Shown: positions 12,821 to 24,100 of the stretch, one piece after another
Numbering within the stretch: position 1 is the first letter of the stretch
Layout of the letters: every line of letters starts with the position of its first letter
Assembly (NCBI RefSeq): GCF_000226095.1
Contig: NC_016475.1
Location: 3,348,001 to 3,412,000 of the forward strand
DNA: 64,000 nt
Direction: 5' to 3'
Source: Thermothelomyces thermophilus ATCC 42464
Taxonomy: Eukaryota > Ascomycota > Sordariomycetes > Sordariales > Chaetomiaceae
Notes under the pieces: model-generated
Databases searched by the model: none
What the model was told of the DNA's origin: nothing
What the model saw: only the letters and a program-made list of their open reading frames with translations
Made by a program: the position numbers and the translations under genes

Positions 12821-13069
12821 CTTTCATTCCACGCGGGGAATCGGTGGCTTTGAATCTTCTCCCTCCTTCGAGAACTTCTCGGGAAGGCGTTAGAGAGAGA
12901 GAAAGGGAGATAATTATACACGGGCACTTCAAAGTAAAGATGGGGGATGAAATCATGAAGCAAGTCAGGTTAGATATCAATCAATACATAGCATGAGATG
13001 CCGTGAGATCAATACCTGTTTACCTTAATAGGTAATTAATCACCCAAAACGCCCCCCCGCAACCCCCGT

Positions 13070-15808
13070 TCATTGACCGACGAAAGTCCATGAGAGTTCA
13101 TCGACCTCACAGCCTTGGACCTCTACCCTCTTGGGTTCGTCTCCGGGCACCAGATCGAAGCCGTTGTCGCTAAGCTTGACGCCGCGCTTCTCGGAGAAGA
13201 CAAACCCCTTTACCGGCCGCTGGGCCGAGACCTCGACGAGGCCGGGGCCGAGGTGCCTCACCGAGACGCCCCTGTCCGGGAAGTCGAGGTACTTGATCGG
13301 ATCGGGCCACGAGGTATCGCTGCTGACCTGGACGCCACCCACCCACAGCGCCACGTGGATGACAAAGTGCTCCGGTTCGGCCACCGCCGCCGTGCGCCAG
13401 TCGAACTTGTAACCCACCAGCAGCTCGGTGCAGCCGTTCGGCCCTACTTGCACCTCGCGCTCGATCCGGTCCCCCACCTCGCGGCCCGACCGGACCGAGA
13501 CGAAGCGCACGACCGCCCTCGCCCGCACGGCGTCCGACCTCGAGCTGGAGACCCAGACGTCGAACTCGACGTCGGTCAGCATCCCGCGCGGGTCGACGTG
13601 GCCCGTGTTCCGCCGCCAGAGCGCGTCGGCCGGCCGGGTCGTCCAGTCGTGGAACTTGCGCGCCACGCCCACGGCGAGCGGCGCCAGGGCCCGCCGGATC
13701 GCGTAGAAGGCCGGCTTCCTGACCAGGTAGTAGTCCACCACGGCCCACGAGACGGCGGGCCAGCAGTCGTTGAGCTGCCAGACCAGCACGCCTCCGCACC
13801 GCCGCTCCCCCGGCCGGCCCCAGTGCCTCCGCCAGGACCGGTACGCGGCCGCGACCGCGTCCGCCTGCACCACCTGCGTCAGGTGCGCGAACGCTCCCGC
13901 GCCCCCGCCCCCGGCGGCCCGGGCGACCCCGAAGTTCTCGCCCACGTACGCGAGCAGCCTGCGCTCGTGCGCGACCGCCTTGGTGTGGAAGTCCATCGTC
14001 CGGCTCCCCGCGCGCCGCTCCGCCGGGTCCGAGACGAAGCGCGCGACCGTGTCGGCGTGCGGGTGGCTCAACATGCCGAACTCGCTCACAAACCGCCCGC
14101 CCATCCGCGGAAGCAACTGCCACGGCCGCGCCTCGCCGTTCCAGAGCTCCCACTGGTGCACGTCGCCGACCGTCGGGTCGACCCGGAGCGTCGTACTCCT
14201 GCCGTCGCCCCAGGGGCTGCCCGGGTGGTAAGGGGTCGCCCCTGCCCCCGCGGGGTTCTCGTCTCGCACCACGCCCGGGAGCAGGTGCTCGTAGATGTAC
14301 CGCGCCGGGAAGGTCGACCGGAGCCAGGACGCCGGGTCCCTGTCCTCCTCGAAGCGGTACTCGAGCCCGTACCGCTCGACCAGCTGGTAGTCCTCGTTGT
14401 TGCCGCACCAGAGCACGACGCACGGGTGGTGCCGGAGGCGCCGGACCGCCTGGCGCGCCTCCCGGGCGACCGAGTCGAGGAAGGCCGGGTAGGTCGGGTA
14501 CGACGCGCAGGCGAACATGAAGTCCTGCCAGACCATGATGCCGAGCTCGTCGCATGCCGCGTAGAAGACGTCCGGCTCGTAGACGCCCCCGCCCCAGACG
14601 CGGACCATGTTCTGGTTGCCCTCGGCGACCAGCCGGATCCAGTCCCGGTAGCGCTCCGGAGAGATCTCGGGCAGGAAGCTGTCCGCGGGGACCCAGCAAG
14701 AGCCGCCCGAGAACACGTCCACGCCGTTGACGCGGAAGTAGAAGGATTGCCCGAACCGATCCTCTTCTCGGATCAGCTCGACCTTGCGAAACCCGATCCT
14801 CCGGTGCTCCTCCGCCAAGACCGTCAACCCGTCCGCGGCCAGGATCCGCAGCTTCAACTCGTATAGGGACTGCGGACCGTATCCTCGCGGCCACCACAGC
14901 TCCGCCCGCTCGATCCGGAGCCGGGGGGACGAGTATCGCCGCGACGACGACGACGACGACGGCGGCGGACCACCAGCGGCGGCATCGTCGCCCATGCGGT
15001 CCCTCCAACTGGCCACTCGTTCACCGGATAGGAGCAGCTCGGCCTCGAGCTCCGCCGCCGGGCCCAAGACGTGAGCGTGCACGGTCGCCTCGACGATCGG
15101 GCGCCCATCTCCCTCCGCCCGGCCCGTGCTGCAAATCTCGTAGTCTACCCTGACGTCTTCGATCCTGCCGACATATGTCTCCAGCCTTACCGGTTTCCAC
15201 GGGCCACACGTCAAGAGGATGGGGCCCCAATCCCAGCCCCAATGATATTGGGCCTTCCGGACCGGCCCCCTGCTGACCTCCGTCTGGTGAACAATGAACT
15301 CGTGCTCGGGATGGGCCCGGACGAGTTCCAGGCCCCGCCGGCCCGCAGGCTCGAACGCGATCTCCAAGGTGTTGATGCTCTCCTCTTCGGCGCCGTCCAC
15401 CAGAACGTCGCCGACGTCGACTCGGTGCTCGAGGAACATATTGTCCGACCGCAGAATGACCTGGCCATTGAGCGTCACCGTCGCGAAGGTGTCGAGCCCC
15501 TCGAACACGAGATCGACCCTGACTCCCCGGGCCCGCCCATAACAACTCGGCGTCGCAAACGAGGTTCGATACCGCCACGTCCGCTCGGCAACCCAGCGGA
15601 CTTCCAGTTCGTTAGTGTCTTGGAACGGGTCGGGTATCAGACCATGCCGCATCAGATCGGTATGGACGTTGCTGGGGGACCCCGAGACCGGGAGCCATTT
15701 CTCATCCGCGTCCGACTTAAACTCCCAGCCGGACGAGAGGACACGGGCAGTGTGTTGTGTCATGCTGGGAGACTCCACTTCCTTGTCGTGTCTCTGAGAC
15801 AAAGGCAA
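13070..15808 (-). CDS. mndB: Beta-mannosidase, GH2 (MndB-like)
   Basis: A single 912-codon exon with no intron. It hydrolyses terminal beta-1,4-mannose from manno-oligosaccharides. The GH2 layout is clear: sugar-binding jelly-roll domain (about 20-210), an Ig-like domain, then the TIM barrel. The acid/base glutamate is E472 in VVLWCGNNED and the nucleophile is E576 in GRFVSEFGMLSHP. There is no secretion signal, as is usual for the MndB clade, which is thought to act inside the cell. An internal start (M16, MTQHTARV) may be the real one, since the first 15 residues look unlike the family. The protein is somewhat longer than typical MndB (about 840-850). Part of the excess is a Gly/Pro/Ser-rich insertion at 275-290 encoded by simple codon repeats. 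It converges on the aldo-keto reductase gene with about 250 nt between the stops. Confidence 0.95.
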   Translation of the reverse strand: MPLSQRHDKEVESPSMTQHTARVLSSGWEFKSDADEKWLPVSGSPSNVHTDLMRHGLIPDPFQDTNELEVRWVAERTWRYRTSFATPSCYGRARGVRVDLVFEGLDTFATVTLNGQVILRSDNMFLEHRVDVGDVLVDGAEEESINTLEIAFEPAGRRGLELVRAHPEHEFIVHQTEVSRGPVRKAQYHWGWDWGPILLTCGPWKPVRLETYVGRIEDVRVDYEICSTGRAEGDGRPIVEATVHAHVLGPAAELEAELLLSGERVASWRDRMGDDAAAGGPPPSSSSSSRRYSSPRLRIERAELWWPRGYGPQSLYELKLRILAADGLTVLAEEHRRIGFRKVELIREEDRFGQSFYFRVNGVDVFSGGSCWVPADSFLPEISPERYRDWIRLVAEGNQNMVRVWGGGVYEPDVFYAACDELGIMVWQDFMFACASYPTYPAFLDSVAREARQAVRRLRHHPCVVLWCGNNEDYQLVERYGLEYRFEEDRDPASWLRSTFPARYIYEHLLPGVVRDENPAGAGATPYHPGSPWGDGRSTTLRVDPTVGDVHQWELWNGEARPWQLLPRMGGRFVSEFGMLSHPHADTVARFVSDPAERRAGSRTMDFHTKAVAHERRLLAYVGENFGVARAAGGGGAGAFAHLTQVVQADAVAAAYRSWRRHWGRPGERRCGGVLVWQLNDCWPAVSWAVVDYYLVRKPAFYAIRRALAPLAVGVARKFHDWTTRPADALWRRNTGHVDPRGMLTDVEFDVWVSSSRSDAVRARAVVRFVSVRSGREVGDRIEREVQVGPNGCTELLVGYKFDWRTAAVAEPEHFVIHVALWVGGVQVSSDTSWPDPIKYLDFPDRGVSVRHLGPGLVEVSAQRPVKGFVFSEKRGVKLSDNGFDLVPGDEPKRVEVQGCEVDELSWTFVGQ

Positions 15809-16664
15809 AGTTGATGATGAGGAGTGAACGAAGATTAGTGGAGGGGTAGCGTTGACGCTCAGAGAGTGAAAATCGAGTGTGTTTGGAGCAACTCCTCGTT
15901 CATACGGCCGTCCAAGGCCCGTATCCCGACCCTCGGGGCAACATTGTCCGAATCACCAATCAAGTACTACATGCCCATTGGTGATCCCCATACTCCACTC
16001 CTGAGCTTCGCTTGGGGGATTTTAATACAAAGAACGCACTTCTTTGATGTCAGCATGAGAATAGGCACGTAATTTCGTAGCTGCTGTGCCTTTCATCATG
16101 CATGCGGGGAGACGCGCCATCACCGCTGTCGTTCCTCGGTAATTGTCGCAGAGCTAACGCCAGGCTCTCTCGGGAGCTTCTTTCCCCAAAACGCATGTTG
16201 AGCAACTGATCAAGATAGTTGCCGTCAGGGAATAATCAAAAAGGTCGATATCCCCGGCCAGAACACAATCAGAGTAAGAAATATTTAGACAGGACGTGAA
16301 AAATAGGCACGTAATTAAAGAGTCTCTTTGAGGGGAACAAAAAAAATAATAAAGCAGGGCGGCCTCGAATGCTGGTCGGTAAGAGCTGTCCCAGGGGCCA
16401 AGGCAAAAGGAACCAGGATGCTGTGCGTAGTGTTATTTATTTGCCTTGAAAAGCTAAAAGGTCAACCCTCACAAGCGTCAGATAACCAGGTGGTTGGAAA
16501 GCTGGGCAGAAGCCGTAACGTTCTGAAGAGATTTGCGCTGTTACGCCGCGTTGGACAGCTCTGCCTTGAGGTTCGTCCGCTTAAGAAGGGAATGGGATAG
16601 TTGCTATAATGGTACATTTCTGTACGAGTATAAAATGCCGCTGGACCGCTCGGTTCGTCATTTC
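15809..16664. other. Intergenic between SAM50 3' end and beta-mannosidase start
   Basis: I see no gene here. Open frames are short, lack conserved motifs and have weak codon bias. The part next to 15808 is the beta-mannosidase promoter. The part next to 16665 is the SAM50 3' UTR. Confidence 0.5.
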
Positions 16665-18519
16665 TTAGAGGAAGCTGATACCCACACCAACCTGCAATCC
16701 TTTTCGTCCCTCCTCGCCTCTTCGCAGCACCAGAGGCAAGCTGAAGTTCAGCTCGAATCGCGCAACAGGGTGGGCATACACCAGCCCGACACCGGCGGCC
16801 AAGCTCGGGATTCCGTTGGTGAGCTTGCCGACGGCCGACTTCACTCCCTTGAAGACGGCCGCCGAGTCCATCGCCAGTCCCTCCTTCCCCTCCTTATCCG
16901 TGCCCTTGCTGTTGAGCGCTACCAAGCGCCCCGCATTCGCATAGAGCTGCAGTCTCAGGGGCGAGTCGGGTCCCGTGCGAGGCAGCGGCAGGAGCGCGTT
17001 TACGCTTCCGGCGGCAAAGACGTCTCCGCCAACCGCATCAACGCCGTCGTGCGGGCCGAGGCCGCCGATCTTAAACCCGCGAACATCATTCGGCCCCCCG
17101 AGCTGAAAACGGTCATTGATGCGGCTCGGCTGCGCCGCGCCAGTGAGGGAGTAGCCCAATGGTAGCGGGTATAAGACGCCTAGGCGGAGACCGCCTCCGA
17201 CGGAGACACCCGACTTGCCTGCCAGGCCGGGGATCGCGACGGGCAGCGCGCCCGACGCCTCCACCTCGGTCTTGGCAAAGGAAACATCGCCGTTCAGAGG
17301 GCCCCAGCCCGCCAGCTCGGAAACGGAGCGGAAGAGATATCCGCTCTGCGGCAGCATCGGGTTGTCGCGGCGATCGCGCGTAAAGGTGTGCGTCAGCGAG
17401 CTCTTGAGGGAGTCACCTGCGTCGGCGCGAACTGTGGGCGAGGCCGTGGGTGCCAGGCCGGTGAGTTGCCTCCAAACGCTCGAGTATGCCAAGGCATGGG
17501 TGTCGCCCTTCTCCGTCAACCAGGCGAGTCGGAGGTTTGCTCCGGTCAGGTGCTCTTCGTGCGATGCCCAAGGCTTTTGCGTTGCCGAGCGCAGTGCTTC
17601 AACAGAGAGCCGAAGGTCCGGGTTGCCGTTGATGGGCGTCGAGAACGTGGCATTGTACGCGGACCGTGTCCGCGTGCCGGTGCTCGCGTTGACGGTGAGG
17701 GTCTCAGCACCCCCGAAGATATTGCGCACCACAGCGTTGGTGTAGGCCGAGCCTTCAGCGTTTCCAAAATCGGTACCTGCGCTGAACACCAGTCGTGACT
17801 TCTCCTTCACACGAATTGAGATGTCCAGATCGGTCCGGTCAGTCGGCGGGGCTGACTGGGGCGGGGCGGCTTCAGACAGGAAAACGCCGAACCCTTCCTC
17901 CTTGAAGATGTCTTTTGGGAAGCTAGTATGTCAACAGCGGAGAATCATAGGCTGCAATACTTTCTTCGAAGGTGGAATGCGGCTTACCGAACCGAGCGAG
18001 CTTCTTGGTGGCTGCCCCAACGCGGTCGAGGACCTGGCCAAGGGTAGTCCCAGCAGCAGCAGTGTCCTCCAGCACAGGCTTGAAGATTTGATCAAGCAAG
18101 CTTCGTCTGGTATTTGTAGCGCCATGGACTTCGAGCGTGCTAATCGACGCAGGGGTCAAGATGTGCTCGTCGAGCTATTCACGGGCGTCGGGTCAGCGGC
18201 CGTAACTGCGAAGCGATGATGGACCGGTCGACCGAGCTGGAGGTATACCATCTTCGTGGGCCCCGAATTAGGGGTTGCTACCGTACCCGGAGTGGTAGTA
18301 GCATTGACCTTGTCGACGGCCTGCGAGGAAGTTAGTTGGGGTGTACTGGAGCTGTAGCCGGAGCCGGAACTGGAGCTTGAGGCGCGTGGGTCCAGCGTTG
18401 GGATAGTTAACGTTGGAAGGAACATGGACCGCAATGGGCTCCTCGTCATTGAATGCGATGATGCTATGGCTGAGATTGGGGCTTACATTGCTGCCGCCGA
18501 AGCCTAGAGATGAGGCCAT
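16665..18519 (-). CDS. sam50: Mitochondrial sorting and assembly machinery subunit Sam50/Tob55
   Basis: Omp85-family outer-membrane barrel that inserts beta-barrel proteins into the mitochondrial outer membrane. The exons (minus strand) are 18519-18487, 18320-18249, 18174-17988 and 17911-16665, giving 512 residues, close to fungal Tob55. A single POTRA domain (about 36-120) contains ISTLEVHGATNTRRS. The barrel starts near IRVKEKSRLVFSAGTDFG and includes NDRFQLGGPNDVRGF (the conserved loop-6 region). The C-terminus KGLQVGVGISFL has the form of a beta-signal. The first intron is uncertain. The chosen donor (GTAAGC at 18486) is strong and pairs with a perfect CTAAC branch and CAG at 18321. A weaker donor at 18411 would keep 25 more residues, including DEEPIAVHVP, in frame. 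The other introns are 18175-18248 and 17912-17987. Confidence 0.93.
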
Positions 18520-19034
18520 TGTGGTGCTTTCCTCGGCGCTGACAACGGCTGCGATCGCAGGTCGGGTGTGCTTGCGACTGCTTCCCTTCCCTGCAACAGC
18601 CGGAGCTCTATGATGGGCCTAGGCATTTGGCAATTCCGTTGCGACCGCGCTAGCGAGCAAGCGGCCCCACATTTCAGGCCAATGTGGCTGATACCGCGAC
18701 GGCCAACAGGAGACCCCAGAAGGCCAGTCCCGGCCTGGCCTTCAGCTGACGGCACTCCAGAGCCACCAAGAACCATCAAGACCCGCCGTCGTCATCCTGC
18801 TTCTATCTACAAAGTCTTCCACATCCTCTTCTATTCCCTTTGTTAATCCATTTAACCCGTCGCGGGTCCCTCAAATCTACGGCCACCGACACCGACTACC
18901 GTCAGCGAAGTTGCTCCATTCTTTTCTTTTACGTTTCATTATCCTGACGGGCTGACCCTTTCCTTCATTCGTCCTCTCGTTTACCGTTTGTCAGCCGGCC
19001 GCGCTGCTCCTCGAGCCCCGGCGATATCTCAGTC
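18520..19034. other. Divergent promoter region of SAM50 and UBC6
   Basis: About 515 nt separate the two start codons. The right half (18790-18990) is rich in CT tracts, typical of filamentous-fungal core promoters, upstream of UBC6. No conserved coding frame was found, so the two genes probably share this space for their promoters. Confidence 0.55.
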
Positions 19035-19967
19035 ATGGCCAGTCGTGCGGCACAGAAGCGCGTATGCATCCCCATAGCCTGCCTCCATATCGCACACGGT
19101 CGAACAGACAAGCTAATGCGATTTGGTTAACCACAGTTGACGCGCGAATACAAGAGCATCACCGAGAACCCACCACCATACATCACGGCGCACCCCTCCG
19201 AGTCAAACATACTGGAGTAGGAGACCCTCGCCAGCATATCGTTTGAACCTATACTGACCTGGGCGACCTCTAGATGGCACTATATCCTCACCGGGCCCGA
19301 AAACACACCCTATCATGGGGGTCAGTACTGGGGCACGCTCATATTCCCTCCAAATTATCCGTTTGCGCCACCGGCTATTCGAATGCACACACCTTCGGGT
19401 AGATTCCAGCCGTCGAGCCGCCTATGTCTCTCCATCTCCGACTTCCACCCTCGATCGTTCAACCCAGCTTGGGAGGTTTCGACTATCCTAATCGGCCTGC
19501 TGTCTTTCATGACGTCGGAGGAGATGACGACCGGCTCGGTATCAGCCAGCGAGGCGGAGCGCAAGTATCATGCAGCTCGCTCACGATGGTGGAACTCTAC
19601 GGGCGGCGGGTCGCACCTCAAGGCCGAGCACGGCGCAGGCAAAGGCAATATCAAGGCCGGAGACGGCGGCGCCAAGTTCAGGTCGGAGTGGCCCGAGCTG
19701 GACCAAGAGAACTGGAAGTGGATGCAAGAGAACAAGATCGACCCTGCGACGGGCAACAAGATTGTCGAGAACGGCGGGCCTACATGCGGTCCCCAACTTG
19801 GCATTGCTGCAAAGAGTGGGCATCAGGCCCACGCAGTGGTGGATGCGGTGATCCAGCAAAGAGATGCCGGGCAAGGCTGGCTCTTCCGCAACAAGCTGCT
19901 ACTGGCTGGTGCTGTCATTTTTGTTTACGTTCTAATTGCTCGAATCCTAGGGGAGGGTGGCTTGTGA
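19035..19967 (+). CDS. ubc6: Ubiquitin-conjugating enzyme E2, Ubc6 (ER-anchored)
   Basis: E2 of ER-associated degradation, working with Doa10-type ligases. Three exons (19035-19061, 19137-19216, 19274-19967) give 266 residues. The introns are 75 and 57 nt with correct GT-AG ends and phases. The catalytic cysteine is C87 in SSRLCLSISDF, the same number as in yeast Ubc6. The family's non-standard catalytic core is present (HPSESNILEW at the start, MTSEEMTTGS after the active site). The middle part is a hydrophilic linker. The C-terminus KLLLAGAVIFVYVLIARIL is a single tail-anchor helix that places the enzyme on the ER with the catalytic domain in the cytosol. Confidence 0.97.
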
Positions 19968-21182
19968 ATTCCGGGTTTAAGGGGTGGTTTTGTGGCTCTT
20001 GCAATACGCGAACGACTTGTGCAACTCACGTTTCTGCCTGTGAGCGGAGAGGTATCGAATTTCGACGACACACCAAAACAGCGAAGGTGGGAAGCTGAGC
20101 GCTGGGGTTTCAGCTTCGAAGGCCTTAGCTCGCCATCGGGGACTGGTTTCTTTCGGCTTGGTGGGCATGTCGGTGATCTCGGGCGGGAAGAGCAATGGAA
20201 TCGCCAGGTTAAGCGGGAATAGAATGAACCATACAGGTCGATGAAGCCACACCATCCCCGAACAGCGCTGTCTAGGCCGCAACGGACGCTTGGCGCTTGT
20301 ATCTTCATCCCCTCAGCTTCGAGCGGTTGTGATGATTCATTCGTGTGTTGACGTCATTGGGTTCCAGACGAGTTTAGGGCCAAAAGTGATTAGGTAGACA
20401 GCGTGTGAACTGGATTTAAGTGAATAACACTAGCTCTACTCCGTACCTATCTTGATTCATGTGGTTGGCATGGTTGCGCTGACCTGGAATACTTGTGCAT
20501 TGCTTCAATCCCTGATCTCGCCGCTGTACAGCACAACGGACCTTCGACCAACAACAACTACAACCTCTTCAATGATCAGTCGGGGGCATATTCCAAGAAC
20601 GGCGGAACAACGCGGCGGAAAAAATAAAGCCGCGGATTGAATCGCACCCTGGCCACACAGGAAACTGATGTCCGTGATAGAACATTATGGACCACCTTTG
20701 ATATTCGTTTCCCTTTCATCCCCCTTTTGAAGAGACATACGAGAAGACCAGAGCAACCTAGACTTCCTTCCCAACCCCCCGGGGGACCTTCTGCCCCTCT
20801 CTTTGATTCCCTCGTCGAAAACAGTCTTTGTTCGGATCGTTCGGTTCTCGTCAATGAACGTTGTTACCACCGGGTTCCCGAGCACATGCAGCACCATGCA
20901 TGGTCCTGTTGCAGGTCTTATTCCCTTAAGGGCAAGTATCTATTCTAAGATCTACTAAATACATGCAGACAAACACTCCATCGCCTACCGTCTGATCTAT
21001 TCTATTAAGTATTGACAAGGAGAAGAGAAGAGAGAAGTGCGGTTCGTAGAGCACCGCGGAGGCGGGACATTGCCCAAACGTGATAATAAAAAACTGAAAA
21101 GATGGCTGTGCACGTTGAACATACGGCACCAAGAAAATCGACAACTTGACCATCACAAGTTTCCACGGCAAGTCATGTTGAC
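19968..21182. other. Intergenic between the convergent UBC6 and ABC transporter genes
   Basis: About 1.2 kb hold the two 3' UTRs. Open frames such as 19992-20222 (+) and 20637-20948 (+) have no recognisable motif and no neighbouring exon signals. I do not call a gene. Confidence 0.5.
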
Positions 21183-24100
21183 TTAGTCCTTCTTCTTCTT
21201 CCCGAGCTTCTTCTTGGGAACCCTGACAAGCCAGTAGACGGCCAAGGCGGCAAAGACATTGAAAATGATGTACGCAAACATGATACTGCACGTCATGTTA
21301 GCATTCAGAATCCTCCAAGCGGCGGGATCGAGGCAGAAAGAGACCAAAGATTGGGAAAAACACTTACCCAAAGTTGCGCCACCTGTCGCCATAGTCCGCT
21401 CTCACACCGGCCAGGTACGTGTTGGTATCTCGGATGGTGCAATAAGAGCACATCGTGGTGTTCGACTCATCCTGAAGGTAGCCACCAAACTGGCTGATCC
21501 AATCCTTCATGTACTCGCCGCACGTCATGCCGTTCAGCGGCTCAAACTTCAGGTACTCGTTGGCGGCGCAGTGGACCTCAGTGTTGGCCACAGCTGTCGA
21601 CAGCATTGCGCTCACGAGGTAGCTGAAGGGGCTGACTCGGTACATAAAGATCCAGAAGCGAGGCATCGAATCGGGAGAGGCGAGAACACCGCAGAAGATC
21701 AGGCATAGCATGAAAAGGAGGTTGGCGAAGTTGCCTCCCGCTTCAGCCGTTTCGAAGCCCGCGATGATGAAGTCGGTGAACGTAGATGTGAACAGCAGGA
21801 AGGAGACGAGAAGGAGGAACATGAGTGCACCACGTTCGGTGGTCTGTCCGGCTTGCGCAGCATTCTCCTGGAGGCCGACGGGGTAGTACCAGCAGAAGTA
21901 CATGAGCGCACCCATCAAGGTGTTCCACGGGAGTTCCACGATGATTTGAGACAGCATGAACACCTTCCAGCCGTACACCTTTGACGGGCGCTCGCGAACC
22001 TCGTATAGGGACCGCTGGATGACGAAATGCGGCATGGTCTGCTGAACGAGCTGACCAAAGACAGTCAGGATGTTGAAAATGGCGAACATCTCTGCAAGAT
22101 TGTCAGTTGAAGGTTCTGTTCGTGATCAAGAAGGAGAAGGGGGAGGTGGAGGGGCATATCGGAGCGGATTCGACTCACGGTTCTGCAGGCCTTGGATCGT
22201 GTTGGGCGCCCTGAAGAAAACGAACCCGATGAAGAGTGCAACCAGGACACATAAAGAAGCCTTGGAATAGATGTAGGACGGAGTGCGCCAGTATTGCTGA
22301 AAGACACGGTGTGTGACCAGGAAGAGCTGCTGAGTAAAGGGGGCGGCAAACTCGCGGTAGCTTCCAGGGTCGTCGGTGATCGGGTTAGACTCCTTCACAT
22401 CAGCCTTGAGGCGCTGTAGCTCGGCCTGGACAGCAGCATACTCGGGGCTGCTGCGCCAGGTCTGGTGCCAATCAATGCTGCTCGAACTTCCCGGGGCTGC
22501 GCCAATGACCTCAAGCATCCACTCAGCCGGGTTGGCATCTGGGGGACAAGGGAAGCCGCCATTGCGCTCGAAATAGGATATCATGGTCTTAGAGTTCTCT
22601 CCAATGTCGCCAAAGTAGACCGTTTTTCCGCCTTTGGCCAAGAACAAAAGCCGATCGAAGCGCTGGAAAAGCATAGCAGAGGGCTGGTGGATGGTGCAGA
22701 GAATGGCTTGGCCGCTCTTAGTCAATTTCTCGAGGAGGTCCAGAATAGCCCACGATGTTTGGCTGTCAAGACCAGAAGTCGGCTCGTCGACGAACAGTAG
22801 CAGGGGCGGTTTGGCAGCCAACTCGACACCAATGGTAAGACGCTTTCTCTGCTCCACGTTGAGACCTTCGCCGGGAACACCAATGACAGCATCGGCGTAT
22901 TCCTCCATTTCCAAGAGCTTGATGACCTCGTCAACGTAAGCAAGCTTCTCAGCACGCGGAATGTGAGCGGGCTGGCGGAGGAGGGCGCTGAAGTTCAAAG
23001 CCTCGCGAACCGTTGTCGTCTGAAGATGTAGATCCTGTTGTTGCACATAACCGGTCTTGCGCTGAAACGAAGCGTCCCTGGGGCGGCCGTCAACAAGCAT
23101 CTCGCCAGTGATGACTCCCATGGAGGTTCTGTCGGCCAAGCAGTCGAGCAGGGTTGTCTTTCCGGCACCCGAGACACCCATCAAAGCGGTTAAGGTGCCC
23201 GGCTTAACCCAGCCGTCGATGTGGTCCAGGATTTGACGCGTCTCTCCTTTAACTTTGACCTCGTAGCAGACATTGCTCCAGTGGAAGACGCTGGTTGACT
23301 TTTGGAGCGTGCCGCCCTCCTTGTCGGACGAGTGGCCATCGGAGACATTGCCGCTGACAGCCTTGCCAACAGGGCCAGCCACAGGGATGCCGCCGGACTC
23401 GGCATCGCCCTTGTTCTCCTTGAACGATGCCGGCTTGTGGCCACGGCGGAAGACCAGGACTTCGCCCTTGCTCTTCTTGGCAGCGACATTCTCGGCGGCA
23501 ACCATGTAGCAAACAAGGAAACCGATCATGAAGGCGAAGATGATACCAATGTTACGCCATTTGTGCGCATGGTAGTATCGGAACCCGGAGTTGATGTAAT
23601 CATCGCCGTTGACCCATGCTGAGCCAGGGACGGACCCAATCGCAGAGCAAACACGGTTCGTCGGTCCCGCGTTTTGGTATCCTGGGACCGCAGGGCTCGG
23701 AACGAACTGAACGCAGCTGAAGTTTCGGTTATGGAACTCGTTAACCATGAGCGACTCGAACGCGTATGCCAGAGGATCAATGTAGTTGATCCATCGGCAC
23801 CAGCCTAACATGTAGTCGATAGGAATGACGAAGCCGGTGAAGATGACGAGCGCGAGGATGATGATAGCGGCCGGTACCATGGCCTGAGACAACGTCCTCG
23901 ATGAGCTGGCAATGGTCCGGAACATCATGGACATGGTCAAGACGGTGAGGAAGGAGATGAAGAGGAAGAAGAAGAAGGCGCCCGGCTCACGACGCAGGTT
24001 GGTCATGAAATACAGAGTGATGTTGAACACGATCGTGTTCGCAACCTTGTATGGCATGTCGCAGAGCATGGAGGCGACGGCTTCGGCGGACGGGTGATAC

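Noticed and set aside
13115-14866. 583-codon open frame on plus, antisense to beta-mannosidase
   Set aside because: It mirrors a GC-rich real gene with conserved GH2 catalytic motifs; the antisense protein is Arg/Pro/Val/Asp-rich and has no family features.
13170-15008. 612-codon open frame on minus in another phase of beta-mannosidase
   Set aside because: Shifted-frame shadow of the GH2 gene; composition is dominated by Gly, Arg and Ala as expected from high GC.
18361-18420. Apparent frameshift in the SAM50 N-terminal region
   Set aside because: An in-frame GT-AG intron with a good branch site removes the need for any frameshift.
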